A stretch of DNA of 41,330 bases from Streptomyces sp. (GCF_031181555.1 NZ_JAPSKQ010000023.1:1-41330); one strand, 5' to 3'; positions 23,505-32,339 are shown, counted from the first letter of the stretch. The notes: generated by a model not told the origin, from the sequence alone. Numbers and translations are program-made.

Positions 23505-23510
23505 CAGAAT
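23505..23510 (+). promoter_or_regulatory. -10 element for the ROK kinase gene
   Basis: CAGAAT lies 8 nt before the ATG at 23519, with no ribosome binding site in between, suggesting an internal leaderless promoter. No clear -35. Confidence 0.35.
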
Positions 23511-23518
23511 CGGGCTCG

Positions 23519-24667
23519 ATGAGCACCTACCGCGACCTCACCGCCCCCATCGGATCCCGCCGGGCCCCGGTCCTCAGAACCGTCGGCACGCGGGAGCGCC
23601 GCTCCCACCTGACGGCACCCCGTGTCCCGACGGTGGGCATCGACATCGGCGGCACCAAGGTCATGGCGGGCGTCGTGGACGCCGACGGCAACATCCTGGA
23701 GAAGCTCCGCGCGGAGACCCCGGACAAGTCCAAGAGCCCGAAGGTCGTCGAGGACACCATCGTCGAACTGGTGCTGGACCTCTCCGACCGGCACGACGTG
23801 CACGCGGTCGGCATCGGCGCGGCCGGCTGGGTCGACGCCGACCGCAACCGCGTGCTGTTCGCCCCCCACCTGTCCTGGCGCAACGAGCCGCTGCGCGACC
23901 GCCTCTCCGGGCGGCTGTCCGTGCCCGTGCTGGTCGACAACGACGCCAACACCGCCGCCTGGGCCGAGTGGCGCTTCGGTGCCGGGCGCGGCGAGGACCA
24001 CCTCGTCATGATCACCCTGGGCACCGGCATCGGCGGCGCGATCCTGGAGGACGGGCAGGTCAAGCGCGGCAAGTACGGCGTCGCCGGCGAGTTCGGCCAC
24101 ATGCAGGTCGTCCCCGGCGGCCACCGCTGCCCCTGCGGCAACCGCGGCTGCTGGGAGCAGTACAGCTCCGGCAACGCCCTGGTCCGCGAGGCGCGCGAGC
24201 TGGCCGCCGCCGACTCGCCGGTCGCCTTCGGGATCATCGAGCACGTCAAGGGCAACATCGCCGACATCAGCGGGCCGATGATCACCGAGCTGGCCCGCGA
24301 GGGCGACGCCATGTGCACCGAGCTGCTCCAGGACATCGGGCAGTGGCTCGGCGTCGGCATCGCCAACCTCGCCGCCGCGCTCGACCCCTCCTGCTTCGTC
24401 GTCGGCGGCGGGGTCTCGGCCGCCGACGACCTGCTGATCGGCCCCGCGCGGGACGCCTTCAAACGCCACCTCACCGGCCGCGGCTACCGCCCCGAGGCCC
24501 GCATCGTCCGTGCCCAGCTCGGCCCCGAGGCCGGCATGGTCGGCGCCGCCGACCTCGCCCGCCTGGTCGCCCGCCGCTTCCGCCGGGCCAAGCGCCGCCG
24601 GGTCGAGCGGTACGAGCGCTACGAGCGGTACGCGGAGGTCCGCCGCACCATCCGGGAGGCGCTGTGA
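23519..24667 (+). CDS. ROK-family sugar kinase
   Basis: 382 residues, longer than the usual 310 to 320 because of about 35 extra N-terminal and 25 basic C-terminal residues. The ATP site is VGIDIGGTKVMAGVVD, the sugar contacts are VLVDNDANTAAWAEWRFGAG, then ITLGTGIGGAI, and the ROK zinc motif is CPCGNRGCWEQYSSG with the preceding GEFGHMQVVPGGH. It phosphorylates a hexose, probably the imported sugar; glucokinase is the nearest relative. No DNA-binding domain, so it is a kinase, not a repressor. Start: the ATG at 23519 has a -10-like CAGAAT before it; a GTG overlapping the ATPase stop would add 31 residues. The next gene overlaps its stop. Confidence 0.92.
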   Translation: MSTYRDLTAPIGSRRAPVLRTVGTRERRSHLTAPRVPTVGIDIGGTKVMAGVVDADGNILEKLRAETPDKSKSPKVVEDTIVELVLDLSDRHDVHAVGIGAAGWVDADRNRVLFAPHLSWRNEPLRDRLSGRLSVPVLVDNDANTAAWAEWRFGAGRGEDHLVMITLGTGIGGAILEDGQVKRGKYGVAGEFGHMQVVPGGHRCPCGNRGCWEQYSSGNALVREARELAAADSPVAFGIIEHVKGNIADISGPMITELAREGDAMCTELLQDIGQWLGVGIANLAAALDPSCFVVGGGVSAADDLLIGPARDAFKRHLTGRGYRPEARIVRAQLGPEAGMVGAADLARLVARRFRRAKRRRVERYERYERYAEVRRTIREAL

Positions 24668-25242
24668 CGGGCGAGTTCCCCCAGCAGGCGGGGTTCCCGG
24701 ACGGGGCGCGCCCGGCCGAGGGCCGCCGGCACGTGATCCGCCGCAGGGCGCTCACCCTGCTGATCATCGTGCTGCTCATCGGCATCCCGGCCGGGTACCT
24801 GGTGATCTCCGCGAACCAGAGCCGGGCCAGCGGCAAGGACAAGGAGGCGAAGTACTCCGCGACCGGTCTGACCGAGGGCTGGCCGTCGAAGCTGCAGCGC
24901 CGCCTCTACCAGGTGCCCGTCCCGCACCCCGCCTGGTGGGTGGCGTACTACGAGACGAACAACTGGAAGACCAGTCGCCTCTACGTCGAGTTCGAGACCA
25001 CCGACGCGGGCCTGAGCGCCTTCCTCACCAGCATGGGCGTGCAGCCGGACGACCTGAAGCCGGGCGACATCCCCATCGGCGAACGCGACCGGGACGTCAC
25101 CGGCTGGACCTTCGACGGCCCCGGCACCTGGTCGGGCCTCGTCCACGAGCAGAAGGACCCGGCACCCACCCACGAGGTCGTCGTCAACCACGACAAGCCG
25201 GGCTACCCCAGGGTGTACGTGGTCTCCCGCACCGTGCCCTGA
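24664..25242 (+). CDS. Membrane-anchored protein of unknown function
   Basis: 192 residues. A short basic N-terminus (EGRRHVIRRR) is followed by one membrane span (about 36 to 57: ALTLLIIVLLIGIPAGYLVI) and an outside domain of about 130 residues with WPSKLQRRLYQVPVPHPAWW, YYETNNWKTSRLYVEF, WTFDGPGTWSGLVHEQ and VVVNHDKPGYPRVYVVSRT. GTG overlaps the kinase stop, and GGGAGG sits 4 nt before it. It ends the transporter operon and may assist uptake or sense the sugar; no family recognised. A single anchor and an aromatic-rich outer domain are the only firm features. Confidence 0.8.
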   Translation: MTGEFPQQAGFPDGARPAEGRRHVIRRRALTLLIIVLLIGIPAGYLVISANQSRASGKDKEAKYSATGLTEGWPSKLQRRLYQVPVPHPAWWVAYYETNNWKTSRLYVEFETTDAGLSAFLTSMGVQPDDLKPGDIPIGERDRDVTGWTFDGPGTWSGLVHEQKDPAPTHEVVVNHDKPGYPRVYVVSRTVP

Positions 25243-25309
25243 CCCCGCGCCGCCCCCGGCCCCGGTGTGCGCGAGGAGGTCTCCGGGGCCGGTTGTCGGA
25301 CCCCGCCCG

Positions 25310-25315
25310 TAGAGT
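25310..25315 (+). promoter_or_regulatory. -10 element before the SNF2 gene
   Basis: TAGAGT, a form common in Streptomyces promoters, 44 nt before the SNF2 start. The -35 is weak or absent. Confidence 0.35.
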
Positions 25316-25359
25316 CGGAGGCGACTGATCGGACACGCGGGCGGGAGGTGACGAGGCGT

Positions 25360-28281
25360 ATGGGCGAGCGGACCGCGACGGCCGAACGGACCACGACCGG
25401 GACCGGCGGCACCGGCGGGACGGACGCCCCCGTCCGGTTCGCGGCCGTCTTCCTGCCCGCGCCCCTCCCGCGCGACGGACGCGTCGCCTTCTACGACCCC
25501 GAGGGCGGCCCCGTCGGGCAGGAGCACCCCGGACCGCTCGACGACGCGACCGGACCCGCCCCGGCGCGGCACACCGACCTCACCGTCGTCCGCCCGCACG
25601 GCGCCGGAGTGCGCCGGCGGACGACCCCGGCGCTCTCGCTCCCCGTCGACGAGGCACTGCCCCTGCTGGTCCGTGCCCGCCACGACCCCGCGGCCCACCC
25701 CGCCACCGCCTGCTGGGGCGCCGCCGCCCTGCACGCGCTGCGGCTCACGGCGCGCGGCCGGCTGCTGCCCGGCCTGACCGCCACCGGCCACGACAGCTGG
25801 CGCGCGGGCCCGCTCGATCCGGACGACGTGGCGCACCTGCGCGCCGTGGCCGCCGCCCTGCCGTACGAGGGCCACGCCGTTCCGCTGCCCGGCCCCGGCC
25901 CCCTCCGGCTGCCGCAGCCCGAAGCGCTGGTGCGCGCCTTCCTGGACGCGGTCGCCGACACCCTGCCCCGCACCCCGGCCGCGCCGTACGCCTCCGGGCT
26001 GCCGTTCGCGGCCCGGAAGGCCCAGCGGCTGCCCGGTGCCCACGACTGGGCCGCCGAGGTCGCCGCCGGAATGGACGCCGGGGTACGGATCTCGCTGCGC
26101 CTCGACCTGTCCGCGTACGACCTCTTCGACAGCGACGGCCCGGGAACCGGCGGGGACGGCGACGGTGCGGGCACGCGCGGCGCGGGCGCGGCGATCGTCC
26201 AGGTGCACAGCCTCGCCGACCCCACGCTCGTGGCCGACGCGGCGGCCCTGTGGGCGGGCGGGGCGGACGGCGCCTTCGGCCCCCGCGCGCGCGTGGACGC
26301 CGCCCTCGCCGTCCGCCGCGCGGCCCGCGTCTGGCCGCCGCTGGACCGGCTCTGCGACCAGGACGTGCCCGACGTGCTGGCGCTGTCCGAGGACGAGGTG
26401 AACGACCTGCTCGGCGTGGCGGCCACCCGGCTCGCCGCGGCCGGGGTCGCGGTGCACTGGCCCCGCGACCTCGCCCAGGACCTGACCGCCACGGCGGTGA
26501 TCCGCCCGGCTCCCGGCTCGGCGACCGACGGCACCGGCTTCTTCGAGAGCGAGGACCTGCTGCGGTTCGGCTGGCAGCTCGCGCTCGGCGGCGACCCGCT
26601 CACCGAGGCCGAGATGGACGCCCTGGCCGAGGCCCACCGTCCGGTCGTCCGGCTGCGCGACCAGTGGGTGCTGGTCGACCCCGCCCTCGTCCGCAAGGCC
26701 CGCACACGGGACCTGGGGCTGCTCGACCCGGTCGACGCGCTGTCCGTCGCCCTCACCGGCCAGGCGGAGGTCGACGGCGAGACGGTCGAGGCCGTGCCGA
26801 CCGGTGCCCTGGCCGCCCTCCGCGACCGCCTGACCGCCGGCGTACGGCCCGCCGGACCGCCGCCCGGCCTGAACGCCACCCTGCGCGACTACCAGCTGCG
26901 GGGCCTGGCCTGGCTCGACCTCATGACCTCCCTCGGCCTCGGCGGCTGCCTCGCGGACGACATGGGCCTCGGCAAGACCGTCACCGTCATCGCCCTGCAC
27001 CTGAAACGGGCCCGCACCGAACCGACCCTGGTGGTCTGCCCGGCCTCGCTGCTCGGCAACTGGCAGCGGGAGATCAACCGGTTCGCACCCGGCGTCCCCG
27101 TCCGCCGCTTCCACGGCCCCGACCGCACCCTGGACGACCTGGACGGCGGCTTCGTCCTCACCACCTACGGCACCATGCGCTCCGCCGCACCGGCCCTGGC
27201 CGCGCGGACGTGGGGCATGGTCGTCGCCGACGAGGCCCAGCACGTCAAGAACCCCCACTCGGCCACGGCGAAGGCACTGCGCACCATCGGGACCCCCGCG
27301 CGCGTGGCGCTGACCGGCACCCCCGTCGAGAACAACCTCTCCGAGCTGTGGGCCCTGCTCGACTGGACGACCCCGGGACTCCTCGGTCCCCTGAAGTCCT
27401 TCCGCGCCCGGCACGCGCGCGCGGTGGAGACCGGCGAGGACGAGGAGGCGGCCGAACGCCTCGCCCGTCTGGTCCGCCCCTTCCTCCTGCGGCGCAGGAA
27501 GTCCGACCCGGGCATCGTCCCCGAGCTGCCGCCCAAGACCGAGACGGACCACCCCGTACCGCTCACCCGCGAACAGGCCGCGCTCTACGAGGCGGTGGTG
27601 CGCGAGTCGATGCAGGCCATCGAGAGCGCACGGGGCATGGGCCGCCGCGGCCTGGTGCTGAAACTGCTGACCTCGCTCAAGCAGATCTGCGACCACCCGG
27701 CGCTGTACCTGAAGGAGGAGCACGCGCGGGCCGGGGGCGACCGGCTCGCCGCCCGCTCGGGCAAACTCGCCCTGCTGGACGAGCTGCTGGACACCCTGCT
27801 CGCCGAGGACGGCTCGGCCCTCGTGTTCACGCAGTACGTCGGGATGGCCCGCCTGATCACCGCGCATCTGACCGGACGCGCGGTCCCGGTCGAACTCCTC
27901 CACGGCGGTACGCCGGTGCCGGAGCGGGAGCGCCTGGTGGACCGCTTCCAGAGCGGGGCGACCCCCGTCCTGGTGCTGTCGCTCAAGGCCGCCGGCACCG
28001 GCCTGAACCTCACCCGCGCGGGCCACGTCGTCCACTTCGACCGCTGGTGGAACCCGGCGGTCGAGGAGCAGGCCACCGACCGCGCCTACCGCATCGGCCA
28101 GACCCAGCCCGTCCAGGTCCACCGCCTCATCACCGAGGGCACCGTCGAGGACCGCATCGCCGAGATGCTCCAGTCCAAGCGCGCCCTCGCCGACGCGATC
28201 CTCGGTTCCGGCGAGTCGGCCCTCACGGAACTGTCCGACCGCGAACTGTCCGACCTGGTGTCCCTGCGGAGGCCGGCATGA
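25360..28281 (+). CDS. SNF2/RapA-family DNA-dependent ATPase
   Basis: 973 residues. The first 500 residues hold the bacterial SNF2-associated region (DUF3670 type). The ATPase core begins near 510: LRDYQLRGLAWLDLM, Walker A DDMGLGKTVTVIAL, LVVCPASLLGNWQREI, VVADEAQHVKN (a DEAQ-type box), ALTGTPVENNLSELWALLDW. The second lobe has SALVFTQYVGMARLI, LSLKAAGTGLNLTRAGHVVH, DRWWNPAVEEQATDRAYRIG and QVHRLITEGTVEDRI. All helicase motifs look intact. Such proteins move on duplex DNA rather than unwind it. The ATG at 25360 follows GGAGGTGA. The gene overlaps the SWIM gene, a pair seen widely, suggesting a DNA-bound complex in repair or transcription recovery. Confidence 0.94.
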   Translation: MGERTATAERTTTGTGGTGGTDAPVRFAAVFLPAPLPRDGRVAFYDPEGGPVGQEHPGPLDDATGPAPARHTDLTVVRPHGAGVRRRTTPALSLPVDEALPLLVRARHDPAAHPATACWGAAALHALRLTARGRLLPGLTATGHDSWRAGPLDPDDVAHLRAVAAALPYEGHAVPLPGPGPLRLPQPEALVRAFLDAVADTLPRTPAAPYASGLPFAARKAQRLPGAHDWAAEVAAGMDAGVRISLRLDLSAYDLFDSDGPGTGGDGDGAGTRGAGAAIVQVHSLADPTLVADAAALWAGGADGAFGPRARVDAALAVRRAARVWPPLDRLCDQDVPDVLALSEDEVNDLLGVAATRLAAAGVAVHWPRDLAQDLTATAVIRPAPGSATDGTGFFESEDLLRFGWQLALGGDPLTEAEMDALAEAHRPVVRLRDQWVLVDPALVRKARTRDLGLLDPVDALSVALTGQAEVDGETVEAVPTGALAALRDRLTAGVRPAGPPPGLNATLRDYQLRGLAWLDLMTSLGLGGCLADDMGLGKTVTVIALHLKRARTEPTLVVCPASLLGNWQREINRFAPGVPVRRFHGPDRTLDDLDGGFVLTTYGTMRSAAPALAARTWGMVVADEAQHVKNPHSATAKALRTIGTPARVALTGTPVENNLSELWALLDWTTPGLLGPLKSFRARHARAVETGEDEEAAERLARLVRPFLLRRRKSDPGIVPELPPKTETDHPVPLTREQAALYEAVVRESMQAIESARGMGRRGLVLKLLTSLKQICDHPALYLKEEHARAGGDRLAARSGKLALLDELLDTLLAEDGSALVFTQYVGMARLITAHLTGRAVPVELLHGGTPVPERERLVDRFQSGATPVLVLSLKAAGTGLNLTRAGHVVHFDRWWNPAVEEQATDRAYRIGQTQPVQVHRLITEGTVEDRIAEMLQSKRALADAILGSGESALTELSDRELSDLVSLRRPA

Positions 28282-30341
28282 CGCCCCGTCCGTCCGACGA
28301 GGCCCGCGAGGCCCTGCGCGCGGCGCGGGAGCGGGCGGACCGCGAGCCCGTGGCCACCGCCGGCACCCCCGACCGGCGGACCACCCCCGGCACGGCTGCC
28401 GGGCGGTCCGAGCGGCCGGCGGACCGGGAGCACCGCCCGGGTGACGCGGCCCGCGAGGCGCTGCGCCGCGCGGTGCGGTCCCGGCGCGGCGTGGCACCCG
28501 CGGCCGGTGAGGCCGGCGACCCCGGCGGGGAGAACGTCGACGCGTCCGTGGAGCGGGGCACGGCCGACGCTCCGGAAGTCGCCTCTCCGGAAGTCGTCTC
28601 CCCGGCCGCCGTCTCCCCGGCGGTCGGCGACGCACCGTCCGACGACGCGCCGACCGCCGCCGGGCACGGAGCCGAGGGGGCCGCGCACCGCCCCGCACAG
28701 CGCCCCGGGGACATCGCCCGGGAGGCCCTGCGCTCCGCCCGCGAGGAGCGCGCACGCACGGAGACCGACGACCGGGAGAGGCGGGCCGAGCCCCGCCGGC
28801 GGCGCGCACCGTCCCCCGTCCCCCGTGTCCCGCGCACCACCCGCGGCGACCGCACCGCCGACGTCCGGGCGCGTGGGGTACGGGAGTCGCTCACCGGCGC
28901 CTTCCGCATGCCCGACCCGGCGGACGAGCCGGAGCAGGCACCCGGCGCGGGCCCCCACCGGAGCACGCCGGCGCCCGGCGCCCCCGGCTCACCCGGAACC
29001 CGGCGGGACACCGGACCCGGCACCGCACCGCCGGCGCCCCCCGCCTCCCACGCCGCGCCGCACGCCGTCCCCCGCTCCATGGCCGCCCCCGCGCGCGACG
29101 GCGACCTGCGCCGCACCTTCCCGGCCTTCCCGCCCCGCACCCGGGACGGCGAGGGCTTCGCCGAGACCTGGTGGGGCAACGCGTGGGTCACCGCGCTCGA
29201 GGAGGGCGCGCTGGACGCCGCGCGGCTGGCGCGCGGGCGCGGGTACGCCGAGCAGGGCCACGTCGACGCGATCACCGTCACCCCGGGGCTCGTCCTCGCG
29301 TACGTGCGGGGCAGCCGACCGCGGCCGTACCGCGTACAGGTGCGGTTGCGCACGTTCGGGGACGCCGACTGGGAGCGGTTCCTGGACGCCGCCGCCGACC
29401 GGCCCGGCCACATCGCGGCACTGCTGGACAAGGAGATGCCCCAGTCCCTCGCCGACTGCGGAGCCCCCCTGCTGCCCGCCCCCGGCGACCTCGACCCGCG
29501 GTGCAGCTGCCCCGATTCCGGTCACCCCTGCAAGCACGCCGCCGCGCTCTGCTACCAGACCGCCCGGCTGCTCGACGCCGACCCGTTCGTGCTGCTCCTG
29601 CTGCGCGGACGCGGCGAGCGCGAGGTGATCGACGCCCTGTCCCGGCTGAGCGCCGCCCGCGCGGCCCGCGCCGCCCGGGAGAAGGAACCGGAGCCCCTGC
29701 CCGGCGTACGGGCCGCCGACGCCCTCGCCCCGCGCGCCCTCCCGCCGCTCCCGGCCCCGCTGCCCCCGCCCGCGCATCCCGGACCGCCCCCGGTGTACCC
29801 CGCGTCCCCCGGCGGCCCGGACCCGTTCGCGCTCGACCAGCTGGCCACCGACGCGGCCGCCCGCGCCCACGCCCTGCTCACCACCGGCCGCGACCCGGTC
29901 GGCGGGCTCACCCTGTGGCAGGACGCGGTGCGGCTCGCCGCCGGCCGCCCCGGCTCCGGCCTGACCGCGGCGACGCGCGCGCTGTACTCCTCCCTCGCCA
30001 CCGCCGCCGGGCGCACCCCCGCCGAGCTGGCGCGCGCGGTCGCCGCTTGGCGCCAGGGCGGTCCGACGGGCCTCGCCGTCCTGGAGGAGCCGTGGGACCC
30101 GCCGGCCGGCCGCTTCGACCGCGCCCGCCCGCTCCTCCTCGCCGCCGACCTCCCCGCCTTCCGCCCCCGGCACAACCGCCTCACCCACCCCCGGGGCCAT
30201 GTCCAGCTCCGCCTCGGCCGCGACAACCTGTGGTACGCCTACGAGTCCGAACCGGGCCACGACGACTGGTGGCCCCGCGGCACCCCCGACCCGGACCCCG
30301 TCGGCGCGCTGACCGGCCTCGACACACTGGGCGATCCGTGA
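28278..30341 (+). CDS. SWIM zinc-finger protein, partner of SNF2
   Basis: 687 residues. Residues 1 to about 290 are disordered, rich in Ala, Arg and Pro, and carry three copies of AREALR (9 to 14, 58 to 63, 147 to 152); the last two share RPGD followed by A or I and then AREALR. The conserved part starts near 290 (RTFPAFPPRT, ETWWGNAWVTALEEGALD). The SWIM zinc finger has Cys409, Cys411, Cys418 and His420 (CSCPDSGHPCKH). The C-terminal 200 residues form a helical domain. The ATG overlaps the SNF2 stop, so the two are made together. SWIM fingers bind DNA or proteins and often pair with SNF2 ATPases. The repeats may be docking sites. Confidence 0.88.
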   Translation: MTPRPSDEAREALRAARERADREPVATAGTPDRRTTPGTAAGRSERPADREHRPGDAAREALRRAVRSRRGVAPAAGEAGDPGGENVDASVERGTADAPEVASPEVVSPAAVSPAVGDAPSDDAPTAAGHGAEGAAHRPAQRPGDIAREALRSAREERARTETDDRERRAEPRRRRAPSPVPRVPRTTRGDRTADVRARGVRESLTGAFRMPDPADEPEQAPGAGPHRSTPAPGAPGSPGTRRDTGPGTAPPAPPASHAAPHAVPRSMAAPARDGDLRRTFPAFPPRTRDGEGFAETWWGNAWVTALEEGALDAARLARGRGYAEQGHVDAITVTPGLVLAYVRGSRPRPYRVQVRLRTFGDADWERFLDAAADRPGHIAALLDKEMPQSLADCGAPLLPAPGDLDPRCSCPDSGHPCKHAAALCYQTARLLDADPFVLLLLRGRGEREVIDALSRLSAARAARAAREKEPEPLPGVRAADALAPRALPPLPAPLPPPAHPGPPPVYPASPGGPDPFALDQLATDAAARAHALLTTGRDPVGGLTLWQDAVRLAAGRPGSGLTAATRALYSSLATAAGRTPAELARAVAAWRQGGPTGLAVLEEPWDPPAGRFDRARPLLLAADLPAFRPRHNRLTHPRGHVQLRLGRDNLWYAYESEPGHDDWWPRGTPDPDPVGALTGLDTLGDP

Positions 30342-30373
30342 GGGCCCGGAGTGAGGGCGGCGGGTCCGGGCCC
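30342..30373. terminator. Terminator after the SWIM gene
   Basis: GGGCCCGGA and TCCGGGCCC form a perfect 9-bp stem with a 14-nt loop, starting at the base after the stop codon. Confidence 0.6.
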
Positions 30374-30419
30374 GGAACGCCTGCGCGGCCGGTGCCGGCC
30401 GGGACGCCGCGGCCCTTGC

Positions 30420-30656
30420 TCAGTGGCGTTTCCAGCCCGCCAGGCTGCGCCAGGTGGCAGCGCGCACCGAGTCGATCGGCGCCTGCTGCGGTACGTACTC
30501 CCGGCACCGCGGGTTGTGGCACGGGCCCGCGATCCACACGGGGACGAAGATGCCCATGGTCTTGTGCCGTTCCACGACGGCGTCCACGGGCTGTTTGCAG
30601 GAGGGACAGGCATATCCGGACGGCGGGGCCGTCCTGCTCCGCTTTCCGCTGCTCAT
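30420..30656 (-). CDS. 78-residue zinc-ribbon protein
   Basis: Small basic protein with two Cys pairs, CPSC near residue 17 and CHNPRC near residue 46, so a zinc ribbon is likely. Between them is VVERHKTMGIFVPVWIAGP, a hydrophobic beta segment. The C-terminus (VRAATWRSLAGWKRH) is basic and may contact nucleic acid. The ATG at 30656 has no ribosome binding site; a TAAAGT lies 6 nt upstream, which fits a leaderless transcript. It is downstream of terC on the same strand but separated by a hairpin. No family recognised. Confidence 0.7.
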   Translation of the reverse strand: MSSGKRSRTAPPSGYACPSCKQPVDAVVERHKTMGIFVPVWIAGPCHNPRCREYVPQQAPIDSVRAATWRSLAGWKRH

Positions 30657-30672
30657 ATGTTCACTTTACGAC

Positions 30673-30683
30673 CGGTTTAACCG
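30673..30683. promoter_or_regulatory. Palindrome before the zinc-ribbon gene
   Basis: CGGTTTAACCG, 5-bp arms with a 1-nt centre, within a TA-rich patch unusual for this DNA. It lies in the expected spacer of the gene's promoter, so it may be an operator. Confidence 0.4.
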
Positions 30684-30728
30684 TTTTTGATAGTCCCTTG
30701 AAGGCGGCGATACGGCTGCGGACCGGCG

Positions 30729-30755
30729 CCCGCGGAACCCGGTGTCTCCCGCGGG
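30729..30755 (-). terminator. Hairpin after terC
   Basis: CCCGCGG and CCGCGGG form a 7-bp stem with a 13-nt loop, 11 nt beyond the terC stop codon. Confidence 0.4.
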
Positions 30756-30765
30756 ACGCCGGGCG

Positions 30766-31815
30766 TCAGGCGCGCGGATCCGCCGGTGGGTCCGGGTCGG
30801 CCGCACGGGAGCCCTCCTCGGCGGGAGCGGATTCCCGGGAGGCGCCGGCGTCCGTCCGCGGTCGTTCGCCGGCGTGGCCGGACGGCACGGGGCGGACCAG
30901 GCTGAGCACGACGGAAACGGTCAGTACGGTGACGATGACGGCGAGGCTGAGGGGGGAGGGGATTTCCGGTACGGCGGTGCTGATCGTCTCGTGCGACGCC
31001 TGGAGGATGAGCTTGACGCCGATGAAGGCGAGGATGAGCGCCAGGCCCTTGCTGAGGTAGTGGAAGCGGTCCAGCAGGCCGGCGAGCATGAAGTACAGGG
31101 CGCGCAGGCCCAGGATCGCGAAGGCGTTGCTGGTGTAGACGATGAAGGCGTCGCTGCTGACGGCCAGGACGGCGGGCACGCTGTCGACGGCGAAGACGAG
31201 GTCGGCGGCCTCGATCGCGGCGACGACCGCGAGCAGTGGCGTGGCCACGCGCTTTCCGGCCTCCCTGACGAAGAACCGTGCTCCCGCGTAGTCGTCGCGC
31301 ACGGGGACGATCTTGCGGAGCAGTTTGACGGCGATGCTCCTGCCGGGGTCGAAGCTGTCCTCCTCCTCTTTGAGGATCTTGTACGTGCTGTAGAAGAGGA
31401 CGGCCGCGAAGACGAACAGGACGGCGGTGAAGCGGCTGACCACCGCCACGCCGGCGGCGAGGAAGACGCCGCGGAAGACCAGGGCACCCAGGACGCCGAG
31501 GAACAGCACGCGGTGCTGGTAGGCACGGGGCACCTGGAAGTAGCCGAAGATCAGCGCGAAGACGAAGAGGTTGTCGACCGACAGACTCTTCTCCAGCAGC
31601 CACGCGGTGGTGTACTCCACCCCCGCCGTCGTGCCGACCACGAGGAAGATCACGGCGCCGAAGACGATCGCCAGTCCCACCCAGACCGCACTCCAGGCGG
31701 CGGCTTCCTTGAAGCCGATCACATGTGCCTGGCGGTGCGCGAGCAGATCGACCGCCAGCGACACCACGACGGTGACGGCGAACGCCAGCCACAGCCACAC
31801 GGGCACGTCATGCAC
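30766..31815 (-). CDS. TerC/Alx-family integral membrane protein
   Basis: 349 residues with about eight to nine membrane spans. The family core is clear: LLEKSLSVDNLFVFALIFGYF, where the Asp and Asn are conserved, and AIEAADLVFAVDSVPAVLAV, with a second acidic pair. These charged residues inside the membrane are thought to bind Mn or another metal; TerC and Alx proteins export Mn or support metal loading of outside proteins, and some give tellurite resistance. The last 45 residues are polar and disordered. GTG start with GGAGAGG 8 nt upstream. I found no yybP-ykoY manganese riboswitch upstream. No ter operon genes lie nearby, so tellurite resistance is not implied. Confidence 0.92.
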   Translation of the reverse strand: MHDVPVWLWLAFAVTVVVSLAVDLLAHRQAHVIGFKEAAAWSAVWVGLAIVFGAVIFLVVGTTAGVEYTTAWLLEKSLSVDNLFVFALIFGYFQVPRAYQHRVLFLGVLGALVFRGVFLAAGVAVVSRFTAVLFVFAAVLFYSTYKILKEEEDSFDPGRSIAVKLLRKIVPVRDDYAGARFFVREAGKRVATPLLAVVAAIEAADLVFAVDSVPAVLAVSSDAFIVYTSNAFAILGLRALYFMLAGLLDRFHYLSKGLALILAFIGVKLILQASHETISTAVPEIPSPLSLAVIVTVLTVSVVLSLVRPVPSGHAGERPRTDAGASRESAPAEEGSRAADPDPPADPRA

Positions 31816-31885
31816 GGGTCCGACCTCTCCAACGCGATCCCGGCGGTCTTCCTACGAGTCTGAAGCATGCGACGGCCGTTGTCCT

Positions 31886-31920
31886 CCCGGCCCCGGCCCC
31901 GGCCCCGGCCCCGGCCCCGG
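31886..31920. repeat. Short tandem repeat (CCCCGG)n before terC
   Basis: Five full copies of CCCCGG and one partial copy, in the expected leader or promoter of terC, about 70 nt upstream of its start. Slippage could change the spacing of upstream elements. Confidence 0.8.
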
Positions 31921-32312
31921 CACGGTGGCGCGGTCCGCCGCGCGGCGAAGGGAACCACGCCGGCACGGTCCGGTCCCGGTGAGACTGTTCTCCGGGTGGT
32001 CCTCACGGGCGGGTGGCCGGCCGGCGGCCCTCGTCGCGCCGGTGCGCATCCGGTCGCGGGTGCGGGTGCGGCACCGCGGACGCCCTGCGGTCCGGCTGCC
32101 GGTGCCGACGCCCGCGTGTCCGCGTCCCGGCGTGGCGCTCGTCGCGCCGGCCGGCCCGTGGCGCGCGCCGGCGCCGTCGTCCCGGGCGGTCACCGAAGCG
32201 GTACGCGCCAAAATCCCCGGGCGCGGCAGCGCGGCCCCTCCGCCCCGCCCCTCCCCCCGGCCCCGCCACCGAACCGTCCGTGCCGTGCGGTGATGCGGCA
32301 GGTCGACGGGCG
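31921..32312. other. Gene-poor stretch between terC and the secreted protein gene
   Basis: About 390 bp of very GC-rich DNA. Several frames are open only because stops are rare in such DNA; none has a ribosome binding site together with normal codon bias or a recognisable product. I see no RNA gene or strong hairpin. Confidence 0.5.
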
Positions 32313-32339
32313 TCACGATTTCCTCACGCCTTCTTCACG
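32313..32339 (+). promoter_or_regulatory. PHO-box-like triple direct repeat
   Basis: TCACG occurs three times, starting at 32313, 32324 and 32335, with exactly 11 nt between starts. PhoP of Streptomyces binds 11-nt direct repeat units with a conserved TCAC core (known). It lies about 85 nt before the secreted protein gene, upstream of its -10, a place for activation. Confidence 0.4.

Noticed and set aside
24619..28809. A 4.2-kb open frame on the minus strand opposite the SNF2 gene
   Set aside because: Extremely GC-rich genes leave antisense frames open. It is low-complexity, has no domain and no ribosome binding site, and the plus strand holds clear motifs.
30766..31815. Part of a tellurite resistance operon
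   Set aside because: No other ter genes are near; TerC-family proteins alone are more likely in metal transport.
31816..31990. A yybP-ykoY manganese riboswitch before terC
   Set aside because: TerC/Alx genes often have it, but I could not find its conserved core in the leader; only the CCCCGG repeat stands out.
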